Assembly (NCBI GenBank): GCA_004378665.1
Contig: SOIA01000117.1
Location: forward strand, 1 to 18,892
DNA: 18,892 nt
From: Candidatus Aminicenantota bacterium
GTDB lineage: Bacteria; Acidobacteriota; Aminicenantia; Aminicenantales; Aminicenantaceae
Direction: 5' to 3'
The position numbers were made by a program, and so were the translations under genes. This document shows positions 13,049 through 18,892 of this stretch, in pieces. A model generated the notes under the pieces. It was not told the DNA's origin and ran no database searches. It worked only from the letters and a program-made list of their open reading frames with translations. How positions within the stretch are numbered: position 1 is the stretch's first letter; each line of letters begins with the position of its first letter.

Positions 13049-13561
13049 ATGAAGGAAGTGAAAGATCTTTCCAAAGATGAATTGAGGGATTTTCTGGCCG
13101 ATGCTTCAAAAAACTGGCTTTCCCATGACGGTCTCTGGTTCCGGGCTGTGGAGGATAAGTTCGGCATAGAAGCCGCCATGGAGCTTGACCGGAAAGCATG
13201 GGAAAAATTCACGGTCATCGAAGCGAAGAGAATAATGAAAAGACTGGGGATGGAACCCGGTGGCGGGATTCCAGCCCTCGTTCAGGCCCTGAAGTTCAGG
13301 CTCTACGCCTACATCAACATCCAGGAAGTCGCAGAAATGAGCGAGACACACTGTGTTTTCCGCATGAACTCCTGCCGGGTCCAGGAAGCGAGACAAAGGC
13401 AGGGCCTTCCCGATTTTCCGTGTAAGCCGATAGGGATCGTTGAATACAGCGGCTTTGCCAGAACCATAGATCCACGGATCAAAACCACCTGCTTGACATG
13501 TCCTCCAGACTCTCATCCTTCGGATGTCTGGTGTGCCTGGGAATTCAAGATTGAATCTTAA
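13049..13561 (+). CDS. DUF6125-like Cys-containing cytosolic protein
   Basis: A 170-residue protein without signal peptide or membrane helix. The first 90 residues are helical (KDELRDFLADASKNWLSHDG, then FGIEAAMELDRKAWE). The C-terminal half holds six cysteines: C102 and C109 in HCVFRMNSC, C125, C148 and C151 in TTCLTCPPD, and C162 in VWCAWEF. I recognise this as the DUF6125 group, distantly like the L-2-amino-thiazoline-4-carboxylic acid hydrolase fold, but no activity is known for it here. The Cys set could ligate zinc or an Fe-S cluster. A weak promoter may lie upstream, and the methyltransferase gene starts 5 bases after the stop, so the two are probably co-transcribed. Confidence 0.8.
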   Translation: MKEVKDLSKDELRDFLADASKNWLSHDGLWFRAVEDKFGIEAAMELDRKAWEKFTVIEAKRIMKRLGMEPGGGIPALVQALKFRLYAYINIQEVAEMSETHCVFRMNSCRVQEARQRQGLPDFPCKPIGIVEYSGFARTIDPRIKTTCLTCPPDSHPSDVWCAWEFKIES

Positions 13562-13566
13562 TCATT

Positions 13567-14202
13567 ATGAGTGAAAAAAGGATCGGATATTACGATCAAA
13601 ACTGGCAGGAATATGATGGGTGGTATAACAGCCATCCAGCCATATACCAATCTGAATTGAATGTTTTAAAAAAAACCATACCTTCTGGTGTTGGCTTGGA
13701 GATAGGAGTGGGAACAGGAAGATTCGCGTCTCTTCTCTCTGCCCGATTTGGCCTGGACCCATCATTCCATATGCTCAAACTCGCCAAGGAAAGAGGCATT
13801 GAGGTTGTCCAGGGAGTCGGCGAAGACCTCCCTTTTAAAAATGAATCTTTCAATTTTATATTAATTGTGCTAACTATATGGCTTGTCGATAATCCCCTAA
13901 GCCTTTTAAAGGAAGCAGTAAGAGTACTGAAGAGAAAAGGGGTCCTTATCCTAGGCATACTGGACAGGGAAAGCTCTTGGGGAAAATTCTATGAGCAGAA
14001 AGCTGCCAAGAGTCAATTCTATAAAGCTCCGCATTTCTTTTCACCTAAGGAAATCCTTCAAATCTTTAGAGATATCTCAGTGGAATTCAAAGCTGCCTTC
14101 CAAACACTCCTTCAGCCTCCGCCTGATATCAAAAACACAGAAAAGCCAGTGAAGGGTTTTGGGCGGGGTGGATTTGTAGTGCTTAAAGCCATAAAAGAAT
14201 AA
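13567..14202 (+). CDS. Class I SAM-dependent methyltransferase
   Basis: A 211-residue protein with the Rossmann-type SAM fold. Motif I is LEIGVGTGRF (44-53), followed by the acidic-loop equivalent GLDPS (60-64), QGVGEDLPF (motif II region) and VRVLKRKGVLILG (motif III region). The length and spacing match the small UbiE/Methyltransf_11-type enzymes. The substrate is unknown, and the C-terminal part (FSPKEILQIFRD) resembles small-molecule methyltransferases rather than tRNA or DNA enzymes. It starts 5 bases after the DUF6125-like stop, with no strong ribosome site, so translation is probably coupled. No clear terminator follows; a short AATCC/GGATT hairpin (14201-14217) covers the stop but lacks a U-tract. 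Confidence 0.9.
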   Translation: MSEKRIGYYDQNWQEYDGWYNSHPAIYQSELNVLKKTIPSGVGLEIGVGTGRFASLLSARFGLDPSFHMLKLAKERGIEVVQGVGEDLPFKNESFNFILIVLTIWLVDNPLSLLKEAVRVLKRKGVLILGILDRESSWGKFYEQKAAKSQFYKAPHFFSPKEILQIFRDISVEFKAAFQTLLQPPPDIKNTEKPVKGFGRGGFVVLKAIKE

Positions 14203-14270
14203 TCCTATGCTGGGATTGACACAAAAAGAGGAAATTATTCTCTCAATACATACATATCAAAGGAGTCAAA

Positions 14271-15236
14271 ATGTTTGATAATTCCCAATTTCCCAAGGCA
14301 AAAAAATACTGGCTCCAGGGAAAAACCTATGAATGGTCTCATCCTAACGTTCATTCTATGTCTCATGCCCTTCACTACGGCACGTCGGTATTCGAGGGAA
14401 TCCGCGCTTACAGCACCCGGAACGGACCTGCGGTTTTCCGTCTTCCCGATCACATCGCCAGGTTCATTCATTCTGCCGAGATCCTATCCATGAAAGTTCC
14501 CTACAGCAAGGAAGAAATCATCGAGGCGATAAAGCTGGTGATGAAGGAGAACAAACTTGATTCTGCATACATTCGTCCTTTAATGTACTACTCTTACGGA
14601 AATTTGGGCTTGGTGCCAAAATTTTCAGCCGTGGAATTGGTCATCGGAGCATGGGAATGGGGAGCTTACCTGGGCGCCAAAACGGAAACCGGTGTTCAAG
14701 TTTTTATCGTTCCCTGGAAGCGTGTCCATCGTTCTCAACTGGAAATGACAGCCAAACTCGGAGGTGTCTATGTCCAGTCGGCGATTTGCGGCATGCAGGC
14801 CCGCTCCCTCGGCTATGATGAGGCGGTTCTCCTTAACCTTGAAGGGAATATCGCCGAAGGACCCGGTGAAAACATATTCATCATAAAGGATGGAGTTCTG
14901 ATTACAAATGACAAGACAGAATCCATCCTTGAGGGCATCACCCGGGCAAGCCTACTGGAAATCGCAAAGAGTTTCGAAATTGAAACCCGCACAGGGGTGA
15001 TAACGAAGGAGGATTTATTCCAAGCAGATGAGGCTTTTTTCTGCGGGACTGCCGTCGAGATCGCTCCTATCGTCGGTGTAACGGACGGCTCGAATCCCCA
15101 GGAAGAGAAAAAGAAATATGTCATTGGGTCTGGCCAGGTCGGGGAGCTGTCACTCCGCATAGCAAATGCCTATAAGGATGCGGTCTGCGGAAAGTTGAAA
15201 GAATATGAAAAGTGGCTGACCTATGTCAACGACTGA
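14271..15236 (+). CDS. ilvE: Branched-chain amino acid aminotransferase (IlvE type)
   Basis: This 321-residue fold-type IV PLP enzyme has HYGTSVFEGIRAY (35-47), Schiff-base lysine K162 in EMTAKLGGVYVQS, and EGNIAEGPGENIF (191-203) with the conserved catalytic-site Glu. These are the hallmarks of IlvE, which makes or breaks down Leu, Ile and Val using 2-oxoglutarate/Glu. The length matches the E. coli enzyme within a few percent. D-amino-acid aminotransferase and aminodeoxychorismate lyase share the fold, but the FEGIRAY block with RPLMYYSYG favours branched-chain specificity. The ribosome site AAAGGAG lies 5-6 bases before ATG. A TTGACA at 14216-14221 is suggestive, but no -10 lies at the right distance. 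No ilv partner is next door, so it stands alone. Confidence 0.9.
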   Translation: MFDNSQFPKAKKYWLQGKTYEWSHPNVHSMSHALHYGTSVFEGIRAYSTRNGPAVFRLPDHIARFIHSAEILSMKVPYSKEEIIEAIKLVMKENKLDSAYIRPLMYYSYGNLGLVPKFSAVELVIGAWEWGAYLGAKTETGVQVFIVPWKRVHRSQLEMTAKLGGVYVQSAICGMQARSLGYDEAVLLNLEGNIAEGPGENIFIIKDGVLITNDKTESILEGITRASLLEIAKSFEIETRTGVITKEDLFQADEAFFCGTAVEIAPIVGVTDGSNPQEEKKKYVIGSGQVGELSLRIANAYKDAVCGKLKEYEKWLTYVND

Positions 15237-15456
15237 GAAATCCATAACTCCTTCATAACCAGTGAGTTTAATCCCTCAATCTTCCGGGCTGAGAAACATC
15301 ACAGAAAAAAGGCATTTAGAAAAACAGGACACAGGCCTCTATTTTTTGGTCTTAAAATTGAAGGCTAAACAGAGTCTATCAACGGGCAAACTCAAGAAAA
15401 CGAGGCCGATTTTCAATCCTTGAGAGAAAAACTCTCCTTCGAGAAGGTCAATACTC
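15237..15456 (+). other. Intergenic gap, 220 bases
   Basis: No gene on either strand. The only structure I see is two adjacent short hairpins at the downstream end (15422-15447), described separately. No promoter with two good boxes is visible, and no intrinsic terminator for the upstream aminotransferase gene. Confidence 0.5.
15422..15447 (+). promoter_or_regulatory. Tandem short hairpins covering the trmO ribosome site
   Basis: GAGAG-AAAAA-CTCTC (15422-15436) is followed at once by CCTT-CGAG-AAGG (15436-15447). The 3' arm AAGG is also the best ribosome-binding match for the ATG at 15457 (9-base gap). Stem 2 is short, so occlusion may be modest; this is a structure seen in sequence, not a proven regulator. 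Confidence 0.35.
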
Positions 15457-15912
15457 ATGGAATTCAAGTTTAAACCGATAGGAGTCGTTCACTCTCCGTT
15501 TAAAAAGAAAGAGGATATTGACTCGGAGAAATTCGCCGATTCAGGAGGATTCGACCCGGTCCAGGGAGAGCTTGAAATATTCCAGGAATTCGAAAAAGGA
15601 TTAAAAGACATAGATGGGTTCTCCTATCTCATCGTGCTCTTCGTTTTTCATAAATCGGAAGGATACAGACTTCATACCAAACCTTTACTCGATGATACCT
15701 TGAGAGGAGTCTTCTCCACACGCAGCCCTCACCGGCCCAATCCCGTAGGAATGACCGTTGTGGAGGTGCTCGAAAGGAAAGGAAACCGCATCAAAGTGTC
15801 CGGAATCGATATGATCGAAGGCACTCCCATCCTGGACATCAAACCCTACACGTCCAGGGACCAGAAAACCGCGATCAAGCTCGGCTGGCTGAAGTCGAAG
15901 ATGAAAAAATGA
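15457..15912 (+). CDS. trmO: TrmO/TsaA: tRNA t6A37 N6-methyltransferase
   Basis: This 151-residue protein has the compact TrmO/UPF0066 beta-barrel signature: FKPIGVVHSPF (4-14), YLIVLFVFHKS, RGVFSTRSPHRPNPVGMTVV (with the RSPxRPNPxG SAM-binding core) and ILDIKPYT near the end. The enzyme adds the N6-methyl group to threonylcarbamoyladenosine 37 of some tRNAs, forming m6t6A. Many bacterial versions have an extra C-terminal domain; this is the short form, as in many archaea and anaerobes, where substrate specificity is less certain. It stands alone with gaps on both sides. Its ribosome site AAGG lies within a small hairpin. Confidence 0.88.
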   Translation: MEFKFKPIGVVHSPFKKKEDIDSEKFADSGGFDPVQGELEIFQEFEKGLKDIDGFSYLIVLFVFHKSEGYRLHTKPLLDDTLRGVFSTRSPHRPNPVGMTVVEVLERKGNRIKVSGIDMIEGTPILDIKPYTSRDQKTAIKLGWLKSKMKK

Positions 15913-15936
15913 TCCAAGGAAAATCAAAAAGAGAAG

Positions 15937-15991
15937 CCAGAAAATCAGACGTTTGTCTTGCCTCGCTTTTCATGCAGATTTCTGGTATATA
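15937..15991 (+). promoter_or_regulatory. Inverted repeat and extended -10 upstream of the M16 pair
   Basis: CCAGAAAATC (15937-15946) and GATTTCTGG (15977-15985) are near-perfect inverted repeats, with a small internal AGAC-GTTT-GTCT hairpin. The right arm ends in TGG, directly joined to TATATA (15986-15991), so an extended -10 element overlaps it. The -35 is weak. The layout would suit an operator or leader structure. AAAAGGAGG lies just before ATG 16055. Confidence 0.35.
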
Positions 15992-16054
15992 TTCTCCTGC
16001 AAATAAGATGGGATTTGAATCATCTCAAATAAAAAATCCAAAAGGAGGATAAAA

Positions 16055-17398
16055 ATGAAGAGATTCATCTCTACTTTTCTATCGCTCATTCTCTTTTTCT
16101 GCCTGTCTCCCCTGCTCCAGAGTTCCGATATCTTCCCTTATGACTACAAAGTTGAAGTCCTGGAAAATGGCCTTAAAATCGTCTCTATTCCCCTCGACAA
16201 TCCGCACATCATCTCCCATTACGTCATCATCCGTTCGGGTTCGAGAAACGAGATCGAACCCGGAAAATCCGGATTCGCCCATTTCTTCGAGCACATGATG
16301 TTCAAAGGAACAAAAGATATGCCCCGGGAGGTTTACGATGACTTCCTGACCGAACTCGGAGCCGGAACGAACGGCTACACCACTGATGACTACACCTGCT
16401 ATTTTGTGGTCTTTGCAGGAAGGGAAAACCTGGAAAAAGTGATCAAGGCAGAAGCGGACAGGTTCATCAATCTCTATTACGATGAAGAGATGCTCAAGAC
16501 CGAGGCTCCTGTCATCGAGGGCGAGTACTACGCAAGCGCATCCAACCCGGGGAGGCGTCTCTTCGAAGCCCTGAGAGACACAGCCTTTGTGAAGCATTCC
16601 TACAAGCACACCACTCTCGGCTACCTCCAGGATATCCTGGACATGCCCAACCAGTTTGAATACAGCCAGCTCTTCAAAAAACGTTTCTACGCTCCGGATA
16701 ACACCATCCTTCTTGTCGCAGGAGACTTCGACCATGACCAGCTGATGGAATACACGAGAAAATACTACAGCGGCTGGGAAAAATCCAACTACACACTGGT
16801 GACTCCTGAAGAACCTCCTCAGACAAAAGCCAAAAGAGCTCACTACGAGTGGCCTTCAAAGACTCTTCCCAGGCTCGTCATCGGTTTCCACGGTCCGGAG
16901 TTCTCCGATGAGAAAATCGATAAAGCGGCGCTCGACCTCCTGGCTGAAACCTCCTTTTCCCGTTCCTCTACTCTTTACCAGAAGCTGGTCATCGAAGAGC
17001 AGAAATGTCTCTCTCTGTATGCCAGCTTTGCAGACCGGCGTGACCCCTATCTTTTGACCTTTAACGCGGTTGTGAAGGACGAAAAAGACCTTCCTTATGT
17101 CGAGCAGGAGATCTTCAAAGAACTGGAAAGACTGAAAAAAGAGCCAATTTCAGAAGAATTTCTCGCCGACATCAAGTCCAACATGAAGTATTCCTTTGCC
17201 AGTGCCTTGGGCACGACCGACGGAATCGCCAGCTCGCTCGCTCACTACATTAATCTGACAACCGACCCCGGAACCGTCAACAAACTCTTCGACCTTTTCG
17301 ATAAAGTGAGTCCAGCAGATATTCAGAAAATGTGTCAAAAATACTTTATGAAAACAAACAGCACAGTGGTGACTCTATCAGGAGGAAAAACAAAATGA
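16055..17398 (+). CDS. M16-family zinc metallopeptidase, catalytic subunit
   Basis: This 447-residue protein has an N-terminal signal peptide (KRF followed by a hydrophobic run to about residue 22, then SSDIF). Zinc ligands H76 and H80 and catalytic E79 form the inverted zinc motif HFFEHMMFKGT, and the third ligand is E155 or E157 in APVIEGEYY. GTNGYTTDDYTCY (104-116) is a family-conserved strand. The length matches the bacterial half-size M16B proteins, which work as pairs with a non-catalytic partner; substrates are probably periplasmic peptides. The ribosome site AAAGGAGG and a possible extended -10 lie upstream. The stop overlaps the next gene by ATGA, so the two are made together. It is well supported except for the exact substrate. 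Confidence 0.95.
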   Translation: MKRFISTFLSLILFFCLSPLLQSSDIFPYDYKVEVLENGLKIVSIPLDNPHIISHYVIIRSGSRNEIEPGKSGFAHFFEHMMFKGTKDMPREVYDDFLTELGAGTNGYTTDDYTCYFVVFAGRENLEKVIKAEADRFINLYYDEEMLKTEAPVIEGEYYASASNPGRRLFEALRDTAFVKHSYKHTTLGYLQDILDMPNQFEYSQLFKKRFYAPDNTILLVAGDFDHDQLMEYTRKYYSGWEKSNYTLVTPEEPPQTKAKRAHYEWPSKTLPRLVIGFHGPEFSDEKIDKAALDLLAETSFSRSSTLYQKLVIEEQKCLSLYASFADRRDPYLLTFNAVVKDEKDLPYVEQEIFKELERLKKEPISEEFLADIKSNMKYSFASALGTTDGIASSLAHYINLTTDPGTVNKLFDLFDKVSPADIQKMCQKYFMKTNSTVVTLSGGKTK

Positions 17399-18892
17399 GA
17401 AAACATGTCAAACTCGTCCTCACAGGTGCCATTGTTCTTGGTTTGGCATTCACGATTGTCTCCTGTGGAAAAGTGAGTCCAAACAAATTCTCCTCTGAGT
17501 TTCTCTACCGTGAAGGGAATCCTCTTGTCAGTTTTCGAATCCTTCTGAATGTTGGATCGGTCAACGACCCTGCGGGAAAAGAAGGGCTTTGCACCCTCGC
17601 TCTGAGCATGTTGGCCAACGGCGGCAGCCAAAGCTTGACGTTCAAGGAGATCCAGAAGAAATTCTATCCGATGGCCACTTCTGTAGGCCTCAGCGTGGAA
17701 AAAGAGATGTCGGTGTTCACGGGGACTGTTCATGTGGACAACCTGGAAAAGTACTATGCCATCTTCAAAGACATGCTCCTCGCTCCAGGCTTTCGCGAAG
17801 ACGATTTCAAAAGGATAAAAACCAACCAGTTGAATTTTCTGGAAAAAACCCTGGTCAGCAACATGGATGAGCAGTTCGGTAAAGAAATCTTGAACCTGTT
17901 GATGTACGAAGGACACCCTTACGGCCATCACGAAGCAGGAACATTAGAAACTCTTAAAGCCCTGACTCTAGACGACGTCAAAACATTCTACACAGAACAT
18001 TTCATCCAGGGAAACATCACGATTGGAGTCATCGGAGGTTATCCATGGGATTTTCCTTCAAGGATCACAGAGGATTTCTCGGCCCTTCCTGAGGGACACA
18101 CGCCACAGCTCAGCTTGCCCGAACAGCGGATGCCAGAAGGCCTCGAAATCGTCATAGCTGATAAGGGGACTCCAGCCACAGCCATGTCCATGGGATTCCC
18201 GGTCTCCATCTCTAAAGCGGACGATGACTATTTTGCCCTGTGGATCGCTGTATCCCACTTCGGAGAACACCGGCAGTCTCTCTCACTTCTCTTCCAGAAG
18301 ATCCGGGAGGAAAGAGGGCAGAACTACGGGGATTACGCCTATGCGAACCACTTCATCCAGGGACGCCGCAAATTTCCGGCACAGAATTACTGCCGCCAGC
18401 AGCAGTATTTCTCCATCTGGATCCGTCCTCTGGCCAATTCTAACCGGCATTTCGCCTTGCGGCAGGCCCTACTGGAGCTTAAAAAGCTCGTGGAGGAAGG
18501 GATTCCCGAAGAAAGATTCGAGCTGACCAGAACCTATCTCCTGAACTACACGCGGCTCTACGCCCAGACTCTCAGTGAAATCCTCGGCTGGAAAATGGAC
18601 TCCAGGTATTACGGCCGCAAGAATTTCCTGGCTGAAGTCCAGAAAAGGCTTCCTCGAATCACACACGACGACGTCAACCGAGCCATCAAAAAATACCTGA
18701 ATTTCGAAAATCTCTACATCGCTCTCATCACCCAAGACGCTGAATCCTTCAAGGAAGCCCTGGTGAACAACACTCCGTCTCCGATCACCTACGCCAACCC
18801 GAACATGCCAGAGGATATCCTCGAGGAAGACAAGATCTACCAGGTCTTTCCACTCGATGCGAAACCTGAGAATGTGAGGGTCGTTCAGGCCA
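17395..18892 (+). CDS. M16-family peptidase-like lipoprotein, non-catalytic partner (3' end outside window)
   Basis: The frame is open from ATG 17395 (ATGA overlap) to the window end, giving at least 499 residues. The first 24 residues are a lipoprotein signal: basic start (RKHVK), hydrophobic core, and lipobox IVSC with C24 as the modified residue. The following domain aligns in layout with M16 proteins (LNVGSVNDPAGKEGLCTLAL), but at the zinc-motif position it reads LALSMLANGG, with no HxxEH, so it is the inactive partner type. GHHEAGTLETLKALTLDDVK (about 180-199) matches the family's usual block. M16B pairs often consist of one active and one inactive subunit. This one would be tethered to a membrane, while its partner is secreted. 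The C-terminus is not in the window. Confidence 0.92.
   Translation, partial: MRKHVKLVLTGAIVLGLAFTIVSCGKVSPNKFSSEFLYREGNPLVSFRILLNVGSVNDPAGKEGLCTLALSMLANGGSQSLTFKEIQKKFYPMATSVGLSVEKEMSVFTGTVHVDNLEKYYAIFKDMLLAPGFREDDFKRIKTNQLNFLEKTLVSNMDEQFGKEILNLLMYEGHPYGHHEAGTLETLKALTLDDVKTFYTEHFIQGNITIGVIGGYPWDFPSRITEDFSALPEGHTPQLSLPEQRMPEGLEIVIADKGTPATAMSMGFPVSISKADDDYFALWIAVSHFGEHRQSLSLLFQKIREERGQNYGDYAYANHFIQGRRKFPAQNYCRQQQYFSIWIRPLANSNRHFALRQALLELKKLVEEGIPEERFELTRTYLLNYTRLYAQTLSEILGWKMDSRYYGRKNFLAEVQKRLPRITHDDVNRAIKKYLNFENLYIALITQDAESFKEALVNNTPSPITYANPNMPEDILEEDKIYQVFPLDAKPENVRVVQA

Noticed and set aside
13556..13572. Fur-box-like TTAATCATTATG at the methyltransferase start
   Set aside because: It covers only a half site, overlaps the coding end and start, and has no promoter next to it.
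14201..14217. Terminator after the methyltransferase
   Set aside because: The AATCC/GGATT stem has five pairs, a 7-base loop and no U-tract.
14216..14244. Promoter for ilvE from the perfect TTGACA
   Set aside because: No acceptable -10 box lies 16-18 bases downstream; the nearest (TATTCT) is only 14 bases away.

Overview
The window reads as a chromosomal segment of an anaerobic bacterium. It is gene-dense, every gene I can support is on the + strand, and the content is dominated by iron-sulfur and metal handling: a Fur-type regulator, NifX/NifB-type cofactor-binding domains, an Mrp-type Fe-S carrier ATPase, two ferredoxin-bearing MinD-type ATPases, a NifU/IscU scaffold, a radical SAM enzyme and many small Cys-rich proteins. 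I see no nitrogenase, rRNA, tRNA, CRISPR, phage or IS element. The protein families are typical of uncultured or strictly anaerobic bacterial lineages (Aminicenantes/Acidobacteriota-like or Thermodesulfobacteriota-like); this placement is inference and I hold it loosely.

Region 1 (1-4982) looks like one Fur-controlled operon. A good sigma-70-type promoter (5-33) has a strong Fur-box match (40-58) on its expected start point, followed by the fur-family gene. Then come four small Gly/Met/Pro-rich or coiled-coil proteins of the DUF5320 type (three upstream, one after mrp), a NifX-like domain fused to a Gly-Met linker and coiled coil, a tandem NifX-like protein with a His-rich linker, an Mrp/NBP35 ATPase, a CGGC-domain protein, an unlisted 59-residue zinc-ribbon gene and an FmdB-type zinc ribbon. 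Several starts overlap by 1-4 bases, and three starts carry the same ideal Shine-Dalgarno AAGGAGGTGA exactly 5 nt from ATG.

Region 2 (5088-11037) opens with a trans-sulfuration PLP enzyme (cystathionine/methionine lyase or synthase type). A tightly coupled set follows: MBL-fold hydrolase, two MinD-type ATPases each with an inserted 2x[4Fe-4S] ferredoxin, and a DUF4405-like membrane protein carrying two copies of a 62-residue repeat. Each joins the next by an ATGA overlap. A class I/II aminotransferase ends the run.

Region 3 (11118-13561) holds a NifU/IscU-type scaffold, a DUF6485 Cys-rich small protein, a COG0731-type radical SAM protein with a C-terminal winged helix, and a DUF6125-like Cys-containing protein. 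Region 4 (13567-15912) is more ordinary metabolism: a class I methyltransferase, a branched-chain aminotransferase and TrmO/TsaA. Region 5 (16055-18892) is an M16 metallopeptidase pair: a secreted subunit with the HxxEH zinc motif, then an overlapping lipoprotein partner lacking it that runs off the window.

The most interesting candidate system is region 1: a Fur-regulated set of unusual low-complexity proteins physically and genetically tied to NifX-like domains and an Mrp carrier, without nitrogenase. The MBL-MinD-MinD-DUF4405 module of region 2 is the second. No intergenic stretch exceeds 300 bases and I found no convincing intrinsic terminator.
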